NCBI GenBank assembly: GCA_002429085.1
Contig: DIYR01000204.1
Coordinates: 1-29,756, forward strand
DNA length: 29,756 nucleotides
Direction of reading: 5' to 3'
Source: Flavobacteriales bacterium UBA6049
GTDB taxonomy: Bacteria > Bacteroidota > Bacteroidia > Flavobacteriales_G > Salibacteraceae
Each line of letters begins with the position of its first letter. Positions within the stretch are counted from its first letter, which is position 1. The position numbers and the translations under genes were made by a program. The notes under the pieces are model-generated. The model made no database searches and had not been told where the DNA came from. It saw nothing but the letters and a program-made list of their open reading frames with translations. Below, in pieces: positions 1-8,020 of this stretch.

Positions 1-740
1 TGTTGGCCGAAGACCTTTCTCCTAACCGATTAGAACGTGCCAAACGTGCTGTAGAGAAGCTTATTAAGCGATTAAGATCTGATAAAATTGGGATGATTGT
101 GTTTGCTGGTCAGGCTTATGTGCAATTACCAATTACAACTGATTATGGTGCTGCAAAGTTGTTTATCAATAACGTCAATACCAACACTGTAAATGTGCAA
201 GGAACAGCTATTGGTAATGCCATTGATTTAGCAATGGAGTCTTTCGATATGGAGAGTCAAACTAGCAAAGCTATCATCATTATATCTGATGGCGAAAATC
301 ATGAAGACGATGCATTAAAAGCAGCACGAAAAGCAAATGAGTTAGGCATCATTGTCCACACCATAGGTATGGGATCTGAAGATGGAGCCCCTATTCCATT
401 GTATCGTGGTAAACAACAAATTGGATTCAAGCGAGATAAGTCTGGAAATACGGTTGTAACAAAATTGAATGAAACCATGTTAGCTGATGTAGCAAATGCT
501 GGAGGAGGTCAATTTATTAGAGCAACCAATGCAGATGCAGGCTTAGATTACGTTTTTGACGAAATCGAAAAAATGGAAACAACAGAATTCGGAACCAAAG
601 TGTATACAGATTATGAAGATAGATTTCAGTATCCGTTGGCTTTGGCGCTGATCTTTTTACTTTTAGACATATTAATAGGAAATAATCAATCAAATTGGAT
701 TCGCTCATGGGGCATATTTCAAGTAAAGGAACGCAGCTAG
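1..740 (+). CDS. batB: BatB, von Willebrand factor A domain membrane protein (5' truncated)
   Basis: The reading frame is open from the first base, so the gene starts outside the window. The TTG at position 3 is not a start but the Leu of the family segment MLAEDLSPNRLERAK that follows the first metal-site motif (DxSxS), which is therefore not visible. The remaining VWA domain shows the conserved threonine region (VQGTAIGNA) and the SDGE motif (D96 counting from position 3), both parts of a MIDAS metal site. A C-terminal membrane segment follows at about residues 213-229. In Bacteroidota, BatB belongs to the aerotolerance operon (MoxR, DUF58, BatA-E) and probably acts in the envelope; its exact biochemical role is not known. 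It overlaps batC, as expected for a co-translated operon. Family call is firm; function is from family knowledge only. Confidence 0.9.
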   Translation, partial: LAEDLSPNRLERAKRAVEKLIKRLRSDKIGMIVFAGQAYVQLPITTDYGAAKLFINNVNTNTVNVQGTAIGNAIDLAMESFDMESQTSKAIIIISDGENHEDDALKAARKANELGIIVHTIGMGSEDGAPIPLYRGKQQIGFKRDKSGNTVVTKLNETMLADVANAGGGQFIRATNADAGLDYVFDEIEKMETTEFGTKVYTDYEDRFQYPLALALIFLLLDILIGNNQSNWIRSWGIFQVKERS

Positions 741-1498
741 CGATCGCTTTTCTCCTAGCCCTCTCAACGATGGGATGGAGTCAAGATCAAAATCGAGAAT
801 TAGTTAGAGAAGGAAATGAGCTCTACAAACAGGGAGATTATGTAGGCGCTTCAGAAGCTTATACTCAAGCTAGTGCCTCAGAAAAACCATTAATTGAATC
901 TACATACAACAAAGCAAATAGCCTGTTCCAACAAGAGAAATTTGAAGAAGCAAGCGAGCTATATCAACAAGTTGGTGAAACAGCAACAGATCCCATCTTA
1001 AAATCGAAAGCATATCATAATTTGGGTAATTCTTTGGTACAAGCCAAAAAGTATGAACCAGCCATTGAGTCGTATAAAAATGCCCTTCGTGCCAACCCAA
1101 ATGATGAAGAAACTCGTTACAACCTTCAGTATGCAAAGCAAATGCTAAAAGAAGAGCAAAAGCAAGAGCAGCAGCAACAAGATCAAAACGAGGACGATCA
1201 AAATAAAGATCAGGAAAAGAAGGACGATCAACAGAATCAAAACGATCAAAACAAAGATCAAGAGAAAAAGGATAATCAAGACAACGATCAAGAAGATTCC
1301 GACAAAGAAAAAGATCAACAAAACGGCAATCCAGACGACCAAAAACAACAACAATCTCAACCAAAACCAAATCAGTTGAGCAAAGAAGATGCTGAACGCC
1401 TACTCAAAGCAGCTGAACGAAACGAGAAAAACACTCAGAAAGGCAAAAAGAAAAAGGGTGTAAAAGTTTCTGGTAAATCAATTGAAAAAGACTGGTAA
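707..1498 (+). CDS. batC: BatC, TPR protein with charged Gln/Asp/Lys-rich tail
   Basis: Exported TPR protein of the bat operon, 263 residues from the ATG at 707. I prefer this over an in-frame TTG at 695 because the ATG product begins with a short basic region, a hydrophobic stretch (LAIAFLLALSTMG) and WSQ, a normal signal peptide. TPR-like helices cover about residues 25-140 (for example NKANSLFQQEKFEEA and AYHNLGNSLVQAKKYEPA). From about residue 148 the protein is a low-complexity tail of Gln, Asp, Lys and Glu, ending in a basic segment. The start lies inside batB, and the stop TAA shares its last base with the ATG of batD, pointing to translational coupling. TPRs suggest a scaffold for the Bat complex; this is inference from the family. 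Confidence 0.88.
   Translation: MGHISSKGTQLAIAFLLALSTMGWSQDQNRELVREGNELYKQGDYVGASEAYTQASASEKPLIESTYNKANSLFQQEKFEEASELYQQVGETATDPILKSKAYHNLGNSLVQAKKYEPAIESYKNALRANPNDEETRYNLQYAKQMLKEEQKQEQQQQDQNEDDQNKDQEKKDDQQNQNDQNKDQEKKDNQDNDQEDSDKEKDQQNGNPDDQKQQQSQPKPNQLSKEDAERLLKAAERNEKNTQKGKKKKGVKVSGKSIEKDW
1150..1375 (+). repeat. Low-complexity GATCAA-rich coding repeat in batC
   Basis: The segment encoding the BatC tail is built from imperfect units around GATCAAAAC and GATCAAGAA (Asp-Gln plus Asn, Lys or Glu). About eight GATC tetramers fall within roughly 140 bases. All units keep the reading frame. Such a tract could change length by replication slippage without breaking the frame. Confidence 0.6.
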
Positions 1499-3309
1499 TG
1501 CGTACTCTACTCTATATCATATCATTTTTCATTGGATTATCTGCTACAGCTCAGAAAGTCCAATTCAAAGCTTCTATTAACAAAAACATAGTTGGTTTGA
1601 ATGAGTCTTTTACGCTATCCTATAGCTTGAATACTTCTGGTGGCAAATTCAAACCACCAGTACTCTCAGACAATTTCAAGATATATAGTGGCCCGAATCA
1701 GTCAACCAGCATGTCGTTAGTAAATGGACGAATATCAAGTTCTATTACTTATCAATATATGCTGGTTCCTATCAATACTGGGAAATACATAATTGAACCA
1801 GCCACCATTGAAGTAGATGGAAAAACCTACACAAGTAATGCCGTTGAAATAAAAGTTGTACAAACCAAGTCTCAACCTAAAGCTACTAACTCTAGCTCAC
1901 AAAGAAGTAATGACAATGTTTCTAATCAGAGACAGGCTCACCCCTCTCAAGACATCAAAAACAATCTCTTTTTAAAACTCGATGTAAGTAAGAAGAAAGC
2001 ATTTCGTGGAGAGGCCATTGTTGCGACATATAAGCTTTATAATCGTTTAGATCTAACCAATATTGAAGGACAAAAGCTTCCCGACTTTGTTGGTTTCTAC
2101 ACCAATGACGTGCCTATAGACCAGAGTAATAATGCTTCAAGAGAAGTAGTTGATAATGTTATCTACCAAGTCTATACACTAAAGAAAACTACCTTGTTTC
2201 CTCAGCGTACTGGCGATCTTGAAATTCGCCCGTTAGAACTATTTGCCACTATTCGTGAACGTGAACCTACTCCTATCAACACCTTCTTTGGACCAAGATA
2301 TCGTTACAAAAACAAGCGTATTGAGCTAAAGAGTAATGCTGTAACTATTACAGTTGATCCCCTACCAAATGCTCCTTCATCTTACACCGGATCTGTTGGT
2401 GCTTTTAACCTGCAATCTAGCGTTGATAACAAGAGTGTTAACGTAAACAATGCCATTAACTTAAAGTATGTTATTACAGGAAATGGTAACATCGATTTAG
2501 TTGAGTTACCAGAAATAGATTTTCCAGTAGATTTTGAAGTATACGATCCAAAAGTGAACGTATCGTCTCAAAACGTAAAAGGAAATGTTTCTGGAAAGAA
2601 AACAATCGAATACTTGATTATTCCACGTGTTGTAGGAGACTTCACAATTCCCTCAACCGAATTGACTTACTTTAATCCTACCACGAAGCAATATGAAACA
2701 GCTTCTGCGCCAGCGTATACTGTTCAAGTAATGGACGATGGCTCTGGCGCCCCTACCAAAGCTACTGTTCAGAGCAAAAGAGATATTCAACAAATTGGAA
2801 CTGATATTCGCTTCATTAAAACCTCTGAAAACGAATTTTTAGAAGGTTGTGCAGCATTTTTTGGCTCTGTATGGTTTTTCTTATGGCTTATCCTTCCTGT
2901 TTTATTGGGATCTGGTTTGTGGATTGCTTTTAGAAGATACGAAGACATGCAATCTGATAAGGTAGGAATGAAGAAACGTAGAGCTGGTAAAGTTGCAAGT
3001 AAGCAACTAAAGGCAGCATCACAAGCCTTATCAGATAACAATACGGCAGCGTTCTATCAAGAGCTATCTAAAGGCCTAAACACATACTTAAGCTCAAAAC
3101 TAGCACTTGGCACAGCAGATTTAGCCAAAGATCAAATAGCTAGCAAATTAGCAGAAGCTAAAGTGAGTGAAGAATTGATTCAGCAAGTTCTGCATATTCT
3201 AGAGCAATGTGAAATGGCACGTTATGCGCCTAGCGCTGTATCAGACGAGCAATCGCTCTACTCAAACGCTGAGAAACTAATTGAAAACCTTGAAAAAGAA
3301 CTGAAATGA
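1498..3309 (+). CDS. batD: BatD family protein (aerotolerance)
   Basis: 603 residues with a signal peptide (MRTLLYIISFFIGLSATAQ), a long beta-rich extracytoplasmic region of Ig-like modules (up to about residue 440), one membrane segment at about 452-478 (FFGSVWFFLWLILPVLLGSG), then a basic stop-transfer stretch and a helical cytoplasmic tail of about 120 residues. This is the BatD architecture of the Bacteroidota aerotolerance operon. Residues 125-150 form a Ser/Asn/Gln-rich linker. The ATG shares one base with the batC stop, and the TGA overlaps the ATG of batE (ATGA), so batC, batD and batE are probably translationally coupled. BatD is thought to work with the BatA/BatB VWA proteins at the membrane; the substrate is unknown. 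Confidence 0.9.
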   Translation: MRTLLYIISFFIGLSATAQKVQFKASINKNIVGLNESFTLSYSLNTSGGKFKPPVLSDNFKIYSGPNQSTSMSLVNGRISSSITYQYMLVPINTGKYIIEPATIEVDGKTYTSNAVEIKVVQTKSQPKATNSSSQRSNDNVSNQRQAHPSQDIKNNLFLKLDVSKKKAFRGEAIVATYKLYNRLDLTNIEGQKLPDFVGFYTNDVPIDQSNNASREVVDNVIYQVYTLKKTTLFPQRTGDLEIRPLELFATIREREPTPINTFFGPRYRYKNKRIELKSNAVTITVDPLPNAPSSYTGSVGAFNLQSSVDNKSVNVNNAINLKYVITGNGNIDLVELPEIDFPVDFEVYDPKVNVSSQNVKGNVSGKKTIEYLIIPRVVGDFTIPSTELTYFNPTTKQYETASAPAYTVQVMDDGSGAPTKATVQSKRDIQQIGTDIRFIKTSENEFLEGCAAFFGSVWFFLWLILPVLLGSGLWIAFRRYEDMQSDKVGMKKRRAGKVASKQLKAASQALSDNNTAAFYQELSKGLNTYLSSKLALGTADLAKDQIASKLAEAKVSEELIQQVLHILEQCEMARYAPSAVSDEQSLYSNAEKLIENLEKELK

Positions 3310-4070
3310 AAAACACCTGGATTGTTTTAGTACTTGTTTTTTGGCAAGGCTTAGTTTTCGGAATAGAACAAGACTATTATCAAGCATTAATGCGCTCTGG
3401 TAATGAAGCGTATCAAAGTAATCAGTGGGATTCTGCATTGGCCAACTACGAAATGGTTTTGGATGCAGGGTTAAAGAGTACCAACCTCTACTACAACGTG
3501 GGAAATGTGCACTTTAAGTTAGGTAATGTATCAGAAGCCATTCTGTTTTATGAGCGTGCACTTAAGCTTTCACCGGGCGATCAGGATGTATTGTACAACT
3601 TAAACATTGCCAATACAAGAATTATCGATGCCATGGAGTCGCTCCCTACTCCATTTTACAAAGATTGGTTTACTTCTTTTAGAAACACGTTTACTTCGAA
3701 AGGCTGGTCATACCTTGGTCTTGTTTTTTTCTGGCTGTTTTGCGCTTCTGTAGTATTGTTTTTGTTAACTCAACAAGCTTTCGTTAAAAAGCTAGCATTT
3801 GTTGTGGCTTTACCATTAGTGCTAATTGCTGCCACAGGAATGGTGATGGCTAATCAACAGCAAAACAGCTGTACGTCAGAAGATTCGGCAATTGTATTCC
3901 AAGCATCCGTTAATGTTCAAAGTGAACCTTCTGCTAATTCCACACGTTTATTTGTTGTTCACGAAGGACTAAAAGTCAGTATCAGTCAACAAGTAAACAA
4001 CTGGTTCGAAGTGGTATTACCTGATGGCAATAAAGGTTGGATTCATGCTGATGAGCTTCAAATCATCTAG
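3306..4070 (+). CDS. batE: BatE, TPR and SH3b domain membrane protein
   Basis: 254 residues, last gene of the bat operon. It has an N-terminal signal peptide (WIVLVLVFWQGLVFG), a TPR pair at about residues 25-110 (SGNEAYQSNQWDSALANYE; VGNVHFKLGNVSEAILFYE), two membrane helices at about 137-156 and 162-180, and a C-terminal SH3b-like domain at about 192-254 (ASVNVQSEPSANSTRLFVV, then GWIHADELQII). SH3b domains often bind cell wall or peptide ligands, so the tail may contact the envelope outside the inner membrane; that is inference. The start codon overlaps the batD stop. No convincing hairpin terminator follows; the next gene has its own promoter. Confidence 0.88.
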   Translation: MKNTWIVLVLVFWQGLVFGIEQDYYQALMRSGNEAYQSNQWDSALANYEMVLDAGLKSTNLYYNVGNVHFKLGNVSEAILFYERALKLSPGDQDVLYNLNIANTRIIDAMESLPTPFYKDWFTSFRNTFTSKGWSYLGLVFFWLFCASVVLFLLTQQAFVKKLAFVVALPLVLIAATGMVMANQQQNSCTSEDSAIVFQASVNVQSEPSANSTRLFVVHEGLKVSISQQVNNWFEVVLPDGNKGWIHADELQII

Positions 4071-4117
4071 CTTCTAACTGGTTGATTCACAAGTCTTTTT
4101 TGAGCGGAATTTTTAAC

Positions 4118-4125
4118 TACTTTTG
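4118..4125 (+). promoter_or_regulatory. Promoter -7 element of ilvE (TAnnTTTG)
   Basis: TACTTTTG followed by C is an exact match to the Bacteroidota -7 consensus TAnnTTTG, 26 bases before the ilvE ATG. The best upstream TTTG (4099-4102) is only 15 bases away, shorter than the usual spacing, so the -33 element is weak or unusual. This separates ilvE from the bat operon. Confidence 0.6.
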
Positions 4126-4151
4126 CAATCCGTTTAGAACACATATTCAAC

Positions 4152-5219
4152 ATGACAGTGAAGACCCTCGACATTCTTGTTCAACGTTCTACTAACCCAC
4201 GCATTGAAACACTTGACCAGAACAATTTACAATTCGGAAAAGTATTTAGTGATCACATGTTTGTGGCCGACTATAAAGACGGTCAATGGGACAACCTAAA
4301 GATTATGCCTTATGGTAGTCTTGAGTTCGACCCAGCCAACAGTATGATGCACTATGGTCAAAGTATTTTTGAAGGGTTAAAAGCATTTAGAGCAGAAGAC
4401 GGTCGTGTGTTGGTTTTCAGACCAGATATGAATGCAAAGCGCTTAAACACAAGTGCAGAACGCATGTGTATGGCTCAATTACCAGAAGAAATCTTCTTGG
4501 AAGGATTACAAGCTCTATTAGAGATTGATAAAGACTGGATTCCTACCACACCAGGAAGTTCAATGTACATCAGACCATTCATGTTCGCTACAGACAACTT
4601 CTTAGGTGTTAGACCATCAGAGACTTACCGTTTCATGATCATTGCTTCACCAAGTGGTTCTTATTACAGCAAACCAGTAAACGTTAAAATAGAAACCACC
4701 TACTCTAGAGCCGCTATGGGTGGAACTGGATCTGCTAAAGCTGCAGGAAATTATGCCGCAGCATTGTATCCAGCTAAACTTGCTCAAGAAGAAGGATTCG
4801 ATCAACTAATCTGGACAGATGCTAAAGAGCATAAGTACATAGAAGAAGCTGGTACAATGAACGTAATGTTTGTTATTGGTGATCAATTGATTACCTCACC
4901 TCTTACTTCAACCATTCTTCCTGGAGTTACAAGGGACAGTGTTTTAACATTGGCTAAATCTTGGGGAGTAGATGTGGTCGAAAGAGCTATTTCAGTAGAC
5001 GAGGTTATTGAAGCTGCAACTAAAGGCACATTGAAAGAGGCCTTTGGAGTTGGTACGGCAGCAACTATTGCACACATTAATAGCATTGGATTAGAAGATG
5101 ATAAATACGTTCTTCCGGCTATTGAAAGCAGAGAATTATCAAACAGAATTTATAACTACATGGAAGACCTTAAGAGAGGGCGAATTGAAGACTCTTTTGG
5201 TTGGAACATGTCGATTTAA
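4152..5219 (+). CDS. ilvE: Branched-chain amino acid aminotransferase
   Basis: 355-residue fold type IV PLP enzyme that moves the amino group between glutamate and the 2-oxo acids of leucine, isoleucine and valine, the last step of their synthesis and first of their breakdown. The PLP lysine is K196 in GSAKAAGNY, matching the CKMGGNY segment of eukaryotic-type enzymes, and IEEAGTMNVMF is the conserved cofactor-binding segment. The phrase MHYGQSIFEGLKAFR near residue 75 is also typical. Length fits the longer BCAT form found in Bacteroidota and eukaryotes. It stands alone, with its own promoter at 4118-4125 and a terminator at 5241-5270; no other ilv or leu gene is in the window. Confidence 0.95.
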   Translation: MTVKTLDILVQRSTNPRIETLDQNNLQFGKVFSDHMFVADYKDGQWDNLKIMPYGSLEFDPANSMMHYGQSIFEGLKAFRAEDGRVLVFRPDMNAKRLNTSAERMCMAQLPEEIFLEGLQALLEIDKDWIPTTPGSSMYIRPFMFATDNFLGVRPSETYRFMIIASPSGSYYSKPVNVKIETTYSRAAMGGTGSAKAAGNYAAALYPAKLAQEEGFDQLIWTDAKEHKYIEEAGTMNVMFVIGDQLITSPLTSTILPGVTRDSVLTLAKSWGVDVVERAISVDEVIEAATKGTLKEAFGVGTAATIAHINSIGLEDDKYVLPAIESRELSNRIYNYMEDLKRGRIEDSFGWNMSI

Positions 5220-5240
5220 TTATATCATAACACCAAGATG

Positions 5241-5270
5241 AAGGCATCCTAGCGGGTGCCTTTGTTTTTT
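5241..5270 (+). terminator. Intrinsic terminator after ilvE
   Basis: Hairpin AGGCATCC / GGGTGCCT (eight pairs including one G-T, loop TAGC) followed by a T-rich run (TTGTTTTTT). Confidence 0.85.
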
Positions 5271-5292
5271 GTAAAAAATCCTAGAAACAGGC

Positions 5293-6648
5293 ATGCAGCA
5301 GACGGAAAGATTAAAAACATTTGGGGTAAATAACTTCAAAAAAATCCCTCAGGTAAGTGAGTTCTTATCAGAGGAACAGATTGAAGCAATTGAAGTAGTA
5401 GGTAATGTATTACCATTCAAAATCAATACATACGTAATCAACGAGTTAATTGAATGGGAAAATGTTCCTAACGACCCAATTTACGTATTAACCTTTCCTC
5501 AAAAAGAAATGCTTAGTACAGAGCATTTCAACTCTGTAAGAGATGCCATACGTAACGAAATGCCAAGAGCTGAATTTAAAGAGCTGGTAAATGAGGTACG
5601 TATGGATTTAAACCCACATCCAGCTGGTCAAATGGAATACAATGTTCCAATGATTGAGGATGTGAAATTAACAGGTATTCAGCACAAATACCGCGAAACG
5701 ATGCTCTTCTTCCCTAATCAGGGACAAACGTGTCATGCTTACTGTACTTTTTGTTTCAGATGGCCGCAATTTGTTGGAATTGACGAATTACGATTTGCCA
5801 TGAAAGAATCAGAACTCATGATCAAGTACCTAAAAGCCCATCCAGAAATAACAGATGTATTGTTTACTGGTGGAGATCCAATGATCATGAAAACAAAGGC
5901 TCTTGAAAAGTATATTCTTCCCATTTTAGAAGAAGTACCAACAGTTAAGACTATTCGTTTCGGATCTAAAGCATTGAGTTATTGGCCATATCGTTTTACA
6001 ACAGATAGAGATGCTGGTGAGTTAATCGATTTATTTAAGCAGATTGTCGATTCTGGAAGACATGTAGCATTCATGGCTCACTTCAATCACCCACAAGAAT
6101 TGAAAACAGAAGCATTACGAGATGCAGTGGCAGCCATTCGCTCAACAGGGGCTCAAATAAGAACCCAGTCCCCTATTATGCGTAACATTAACGATTCTTC
6201 TGAAGCGTGGGCTAGTATGTGGCAACAGCAAGTACAACTCGGAATGATTCCTTACTATATGTTCTTAGCGAGAGATACTGGTGCTCAAGATTACTTTGCG
6301 GTTCCATTGGTGAAAGCTTGGAACATCTTTAAAGGTGCTTACGAAAAAGTAAGTGGAGTTGCTCGTACGGTTCGCGGACCAAGTATGAGTGCTGAACCAG
6401 GAAAAGTTCAAGTATTAGGTGTTACAGAAATTAATGGTGAAGAGGTTCTTGGATTACGCTTTATTCAAGGCCGTGATCCGAAATGGGTACATAAACCATT
6501 CTTTGCCAAGTTAGATGAATCTGCTGTTTGGTTAGATGACTTAGAACCAGCCTTTGGAGCTGATGAGTTCTTCTTTGAACAACGTTACAAAGAGCTTACC
6601 TCTACAAAAGTTGAAGCAGTTGTTGAAGAGGAAGAAATAATGGCATAA
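5293..6648 (+). CDS. KamA-family radical SAM protein (lysine 2,3-aminomutase-like, substrate uncertain)
   Basis: 451 residues. The radical SAM cluster motif CxxxCxxC is present as C147-C151-C154 (CHAYCTFC), followed by the SAM-binding FTGGDP at 191-196, both in the arrangement of lysine 2,3-aminomutase (KAM). A lysine in PGK (K371) sits where KAM has its PLP lysine (PGGGGK), but three glycines are missing. By my alignment from memory, PYYMFLARDTG (R327) places arginine where KAM has the aspartate that binds the substrate lysine amino group, and the second such aspartate is also not conserved. The enzyme is therefore probably a PLP and SAM-dependent aminomutase or relative acting on another amino acid. 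It ends in a Glu-rich tail. A terminator follows, then an ATP-grasp gene on the same strand, a plausible functional partner. Confidence 0.8.
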   Translation: MQQTERLKTFGVNNFKKIPQVSEFLSEEQIEAIEVVGNVLPFKINTYVINELIEWENVPNDPIYVLTFPQKEMLSTEHFNSVRDAIRNEMPRAEFKELVNEVRMDLNPHPAGQMEYNVPMIEDVKLTGIQHKYRETMLFFPNQGQTCHAYCTFCFRWPQFVGIDELRFAMKESELMIKYLKAHPEITDVLFTGGDPMIMKTKALEKYILPILEEVPTVKTIRFGSKALSYWPYRFTTDRDAGELIDLFKQIVDSGRHVAFMAHFNHPQELKTEALRDAVAAIRSTGAQIRTQSPIMRNINDSSEAWASMWQQQVQLGMIPYYMFLARDTGAQDYFAVPLVKAWNIFKGAYEKVSGVARTVRGPSMSAEPGKVQVLGVTEINGEEVLGLRFIQGRDPKWVHKPFFAKLDESAVWLDDLEPAFGADEFFFEQRYKELTSTKVEAVVEEEEIMA

Positions 6649-6671
6649 ATCAAAAACCTTATTCAAAATAC

Positions 6672-6705
6672 ATCCCCAATCGTTTGTTCGGTTGGGGATT
6701 TTTTA
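6672..6705 (+). terminator. Intrinsic terminator after the KamA-like gene
   Basis: Hairpin CCCCAATCG / CGGTTGGGG (nine pairs with one G-T, extended by two A-T pairs, loop TTTGTT) followed by ATTTTTTA. Confidence 0.85.
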
Positions 6706-6774
6706 TTCCCTCTGTAAATTAACAAGTTAGAATCTCAAAATGGAAAATTCGAACTGCTGATTACAATCACAAAA

Positions 6775-6796
6775 AATCATGATTCTAATCATGTTT
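6775..6796. promoter_or_regulatory. Inverted repeat CATGATT-CT-AATCATG upstream of the ATP-grasp gene
   Basis: Seven-base arms with a two-base centre at 6778-6793, extended by two more pairs after one mismatch. It lies 50 bases before the preferred start of the ATP-grasp gene. No T-run follows, so it looks more like a protein-binding site than a terminator. No TAnnTTTG element is visible nearby, so the promoter is not placed. Confidence 0.3.
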
Positions 6797-6845
6797 CTAA
6801 TGGCTAAAAATGGGTCACTTAGTTATCATAAATGATAGCTATTCC

Positions 6846-7913
6846 ATGAAAAAACACGTCATTATTTTCGAAGCAAGGGGTGGATCAGACAAGGGCCCTT
6901 ATGGTTTCAGAAACGATTCTAAACCAATCATCGATTCATTGAAAAAACGAGGTTGGTCTGCAGAAATCATTTTCTATCGCGATGAAGATCGTGGTGAAAT
7001 TTATCGCTACACGCACGAGAAGGCAGATGCATACATCAGCCGTGTTAACCCGGGTAATTTACCTGATGAGGAAGGTTACTTCCAAATGCTGCGTGAGCTA
7101 GTATTAAATGGTATTGAAGGATTACCACATCCTGATGCCATGGTAGCGTATGGTGCTAAAAATTCGGTTGAACGGCTAAAAGGAACCGATCTTGTGCCAG
7201 AAGATGTGTACACTTACTATGATTTTGAAACACTAAAAGAAAACTTCCAGAAAAGCTTAACCAAGGGAGTTCGTGTTTTAAAACAAAACAGAGGTTCTAC
7301 AGGTGAAGGAATCTGGCGCGTTGAAGTAATTGACGATATCACAGGTTTAGACAAGGTGCCTTTAGATGCTAAGTTGAAGTTAACCGAAGCCAAAGACAAT
7401 CATACAGAAACAAAAACACTACAAGAATTTCTAGAATTCTGTATTCAATACCTAGAAGGTAAAAACGGAATGATGTTAGACATGCCATTCTTAGAGAGAA
7501 TCAAAGAAGGTGAAATTCGCGTATTGATGTTGCGAAACAAAGTGGTGAACATTGTCCACAAGAAACCAGCAGAATCAAAAGATGCTTTCTCAGCAACACT
7601 ATTCTCTGGAGCCAAGTACCGCTACGATGAACCAGACAAATGGCCAGAATTAGTTCAACTAGTTGAAGGAATGGTTCCCGTTATCCAACATCGTTTAGGT
7701 AACTACGATTTACCTCTTATTTGGACAGCCGATTTCATTTTAGATACAGACCACCATACTGGTAATGACAAATATGTTCTAGGTGAGATTAATGCCTCTT
7801 GTGTTGGCTTTACTACCTTCTTAGAACTCAGTGATGATATTGCAGACGAAGTACTTGCATTATTGGATGCAGAATCTGCCGTAAATAATCGTTGGGCAGC
7901 ATTTACTAAATAG
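6846..7913 (+). CDS. ATP-grasp protein of the Cj0069 type
   Basis: 355 residues from the ATG at 6846 (MKKHVIIFEARGG). An in-frame ATG at 6810 would add 12 poorly typical residues. The fold is ATP-grasp: a pre-ATP domain, the nucleotide lysine and glycine loop KQNRGSTGEGIW (K146-W157), and the metal-binding GEIN (E314, N316) near the C-terminus. The sequence resembles the family annotated as Cj0069, related to glutathione synthetase and RimK-like ligases. Such enzymes join a carboxylate to an amine or thiol through an acyl phosphate. The actual substrate is unknown. It follows the KamA-like gene, which may supply a beta-amino acid for ligation; this is a guess from gene order, since a terminator separates them. 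A strong terminator follows. Confidence 0.75.
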   Translation: MKKHVIIFEARGGSDKGPYGFRNDSKPIIDSLKKRGWSAEIIFYRDEDRGEIYRYTHEKADAYISRVNPGNLPDEEGYFQMLRELVLNGIEGLPHPDAMVAYGAKNSVERLKGTDLVPEDVYTYYDFETLKENFQKSLTKGVRVLKQNRGSTGEGIWRVEVIDDITGLDKVPLDAKLKLTEAKDNHTETKTLQEFLEFCIQYLEGKNGMMLDMPFLERIKEGEIRVLMLRNKVVNIVHKKPAESKDAFSATLFSGAKYRYDEPDKWPELVQLVEGMVPVIQHRLGNYDLPLIWTADFILDTDHHTGNDKYVLGEINASCVGFTTFLELSDDIADEVLALLDAESAVNNRWAAFTK

Positions 7914-7935
7914 CCACTCTACAGTTGGACGTTTT

Positions 7936-7967
7936 AAAAGCCGTTGGTTATGCCAACGGCTTTTTTT
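7936..7967 (+). terminator. Intrinsic terminator after the ATP-grasp gene
   Basis: Perfect hairpin AAAGCCGTTGG / CCAACGGCTTT with a five-base loop (TTATG) followed by a run of T. Confidence 0.93.
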
Positions 7968-7971
7968 GCTC

Positions 7972-8005
7972 TTTGACAACCTTTACCACATGATTAGTAT
8001 CTTTT
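7972..8005 (+). promoter_or_regulatory. Possible promoter of the 8021 lipoprotein gene
   Basis: TTTG (7972-7975), 22 bases, then TATCTTTT (7998-8005), which differs from TAnnTTTG only at the last base. The ATG follows 15 bases later. Plausible spacing for the Bacteroidota housekeeping sigma factor, but a single imperfect match. Confidence 0.35.
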
Positions 8006-8020
8006 AATCAAATACTTATC

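Noticed and set aside
900..1370. Long minus-strand frames opposite batC, one almost all Leu, Ile and Val
   Set aside because: They are the complement of the GATCAA-rich repeat; the apparent membrane protein is a by-product of the Asp/Gln/Lys codons on the plus strand.
2551..2584. ATACG and CGTAT half-sites within batD that resemble the candidate operator
   Set aside because: The spacing is 13 bases rather than 8 and the site is deep inside a coding region with no promoter-like element after it.
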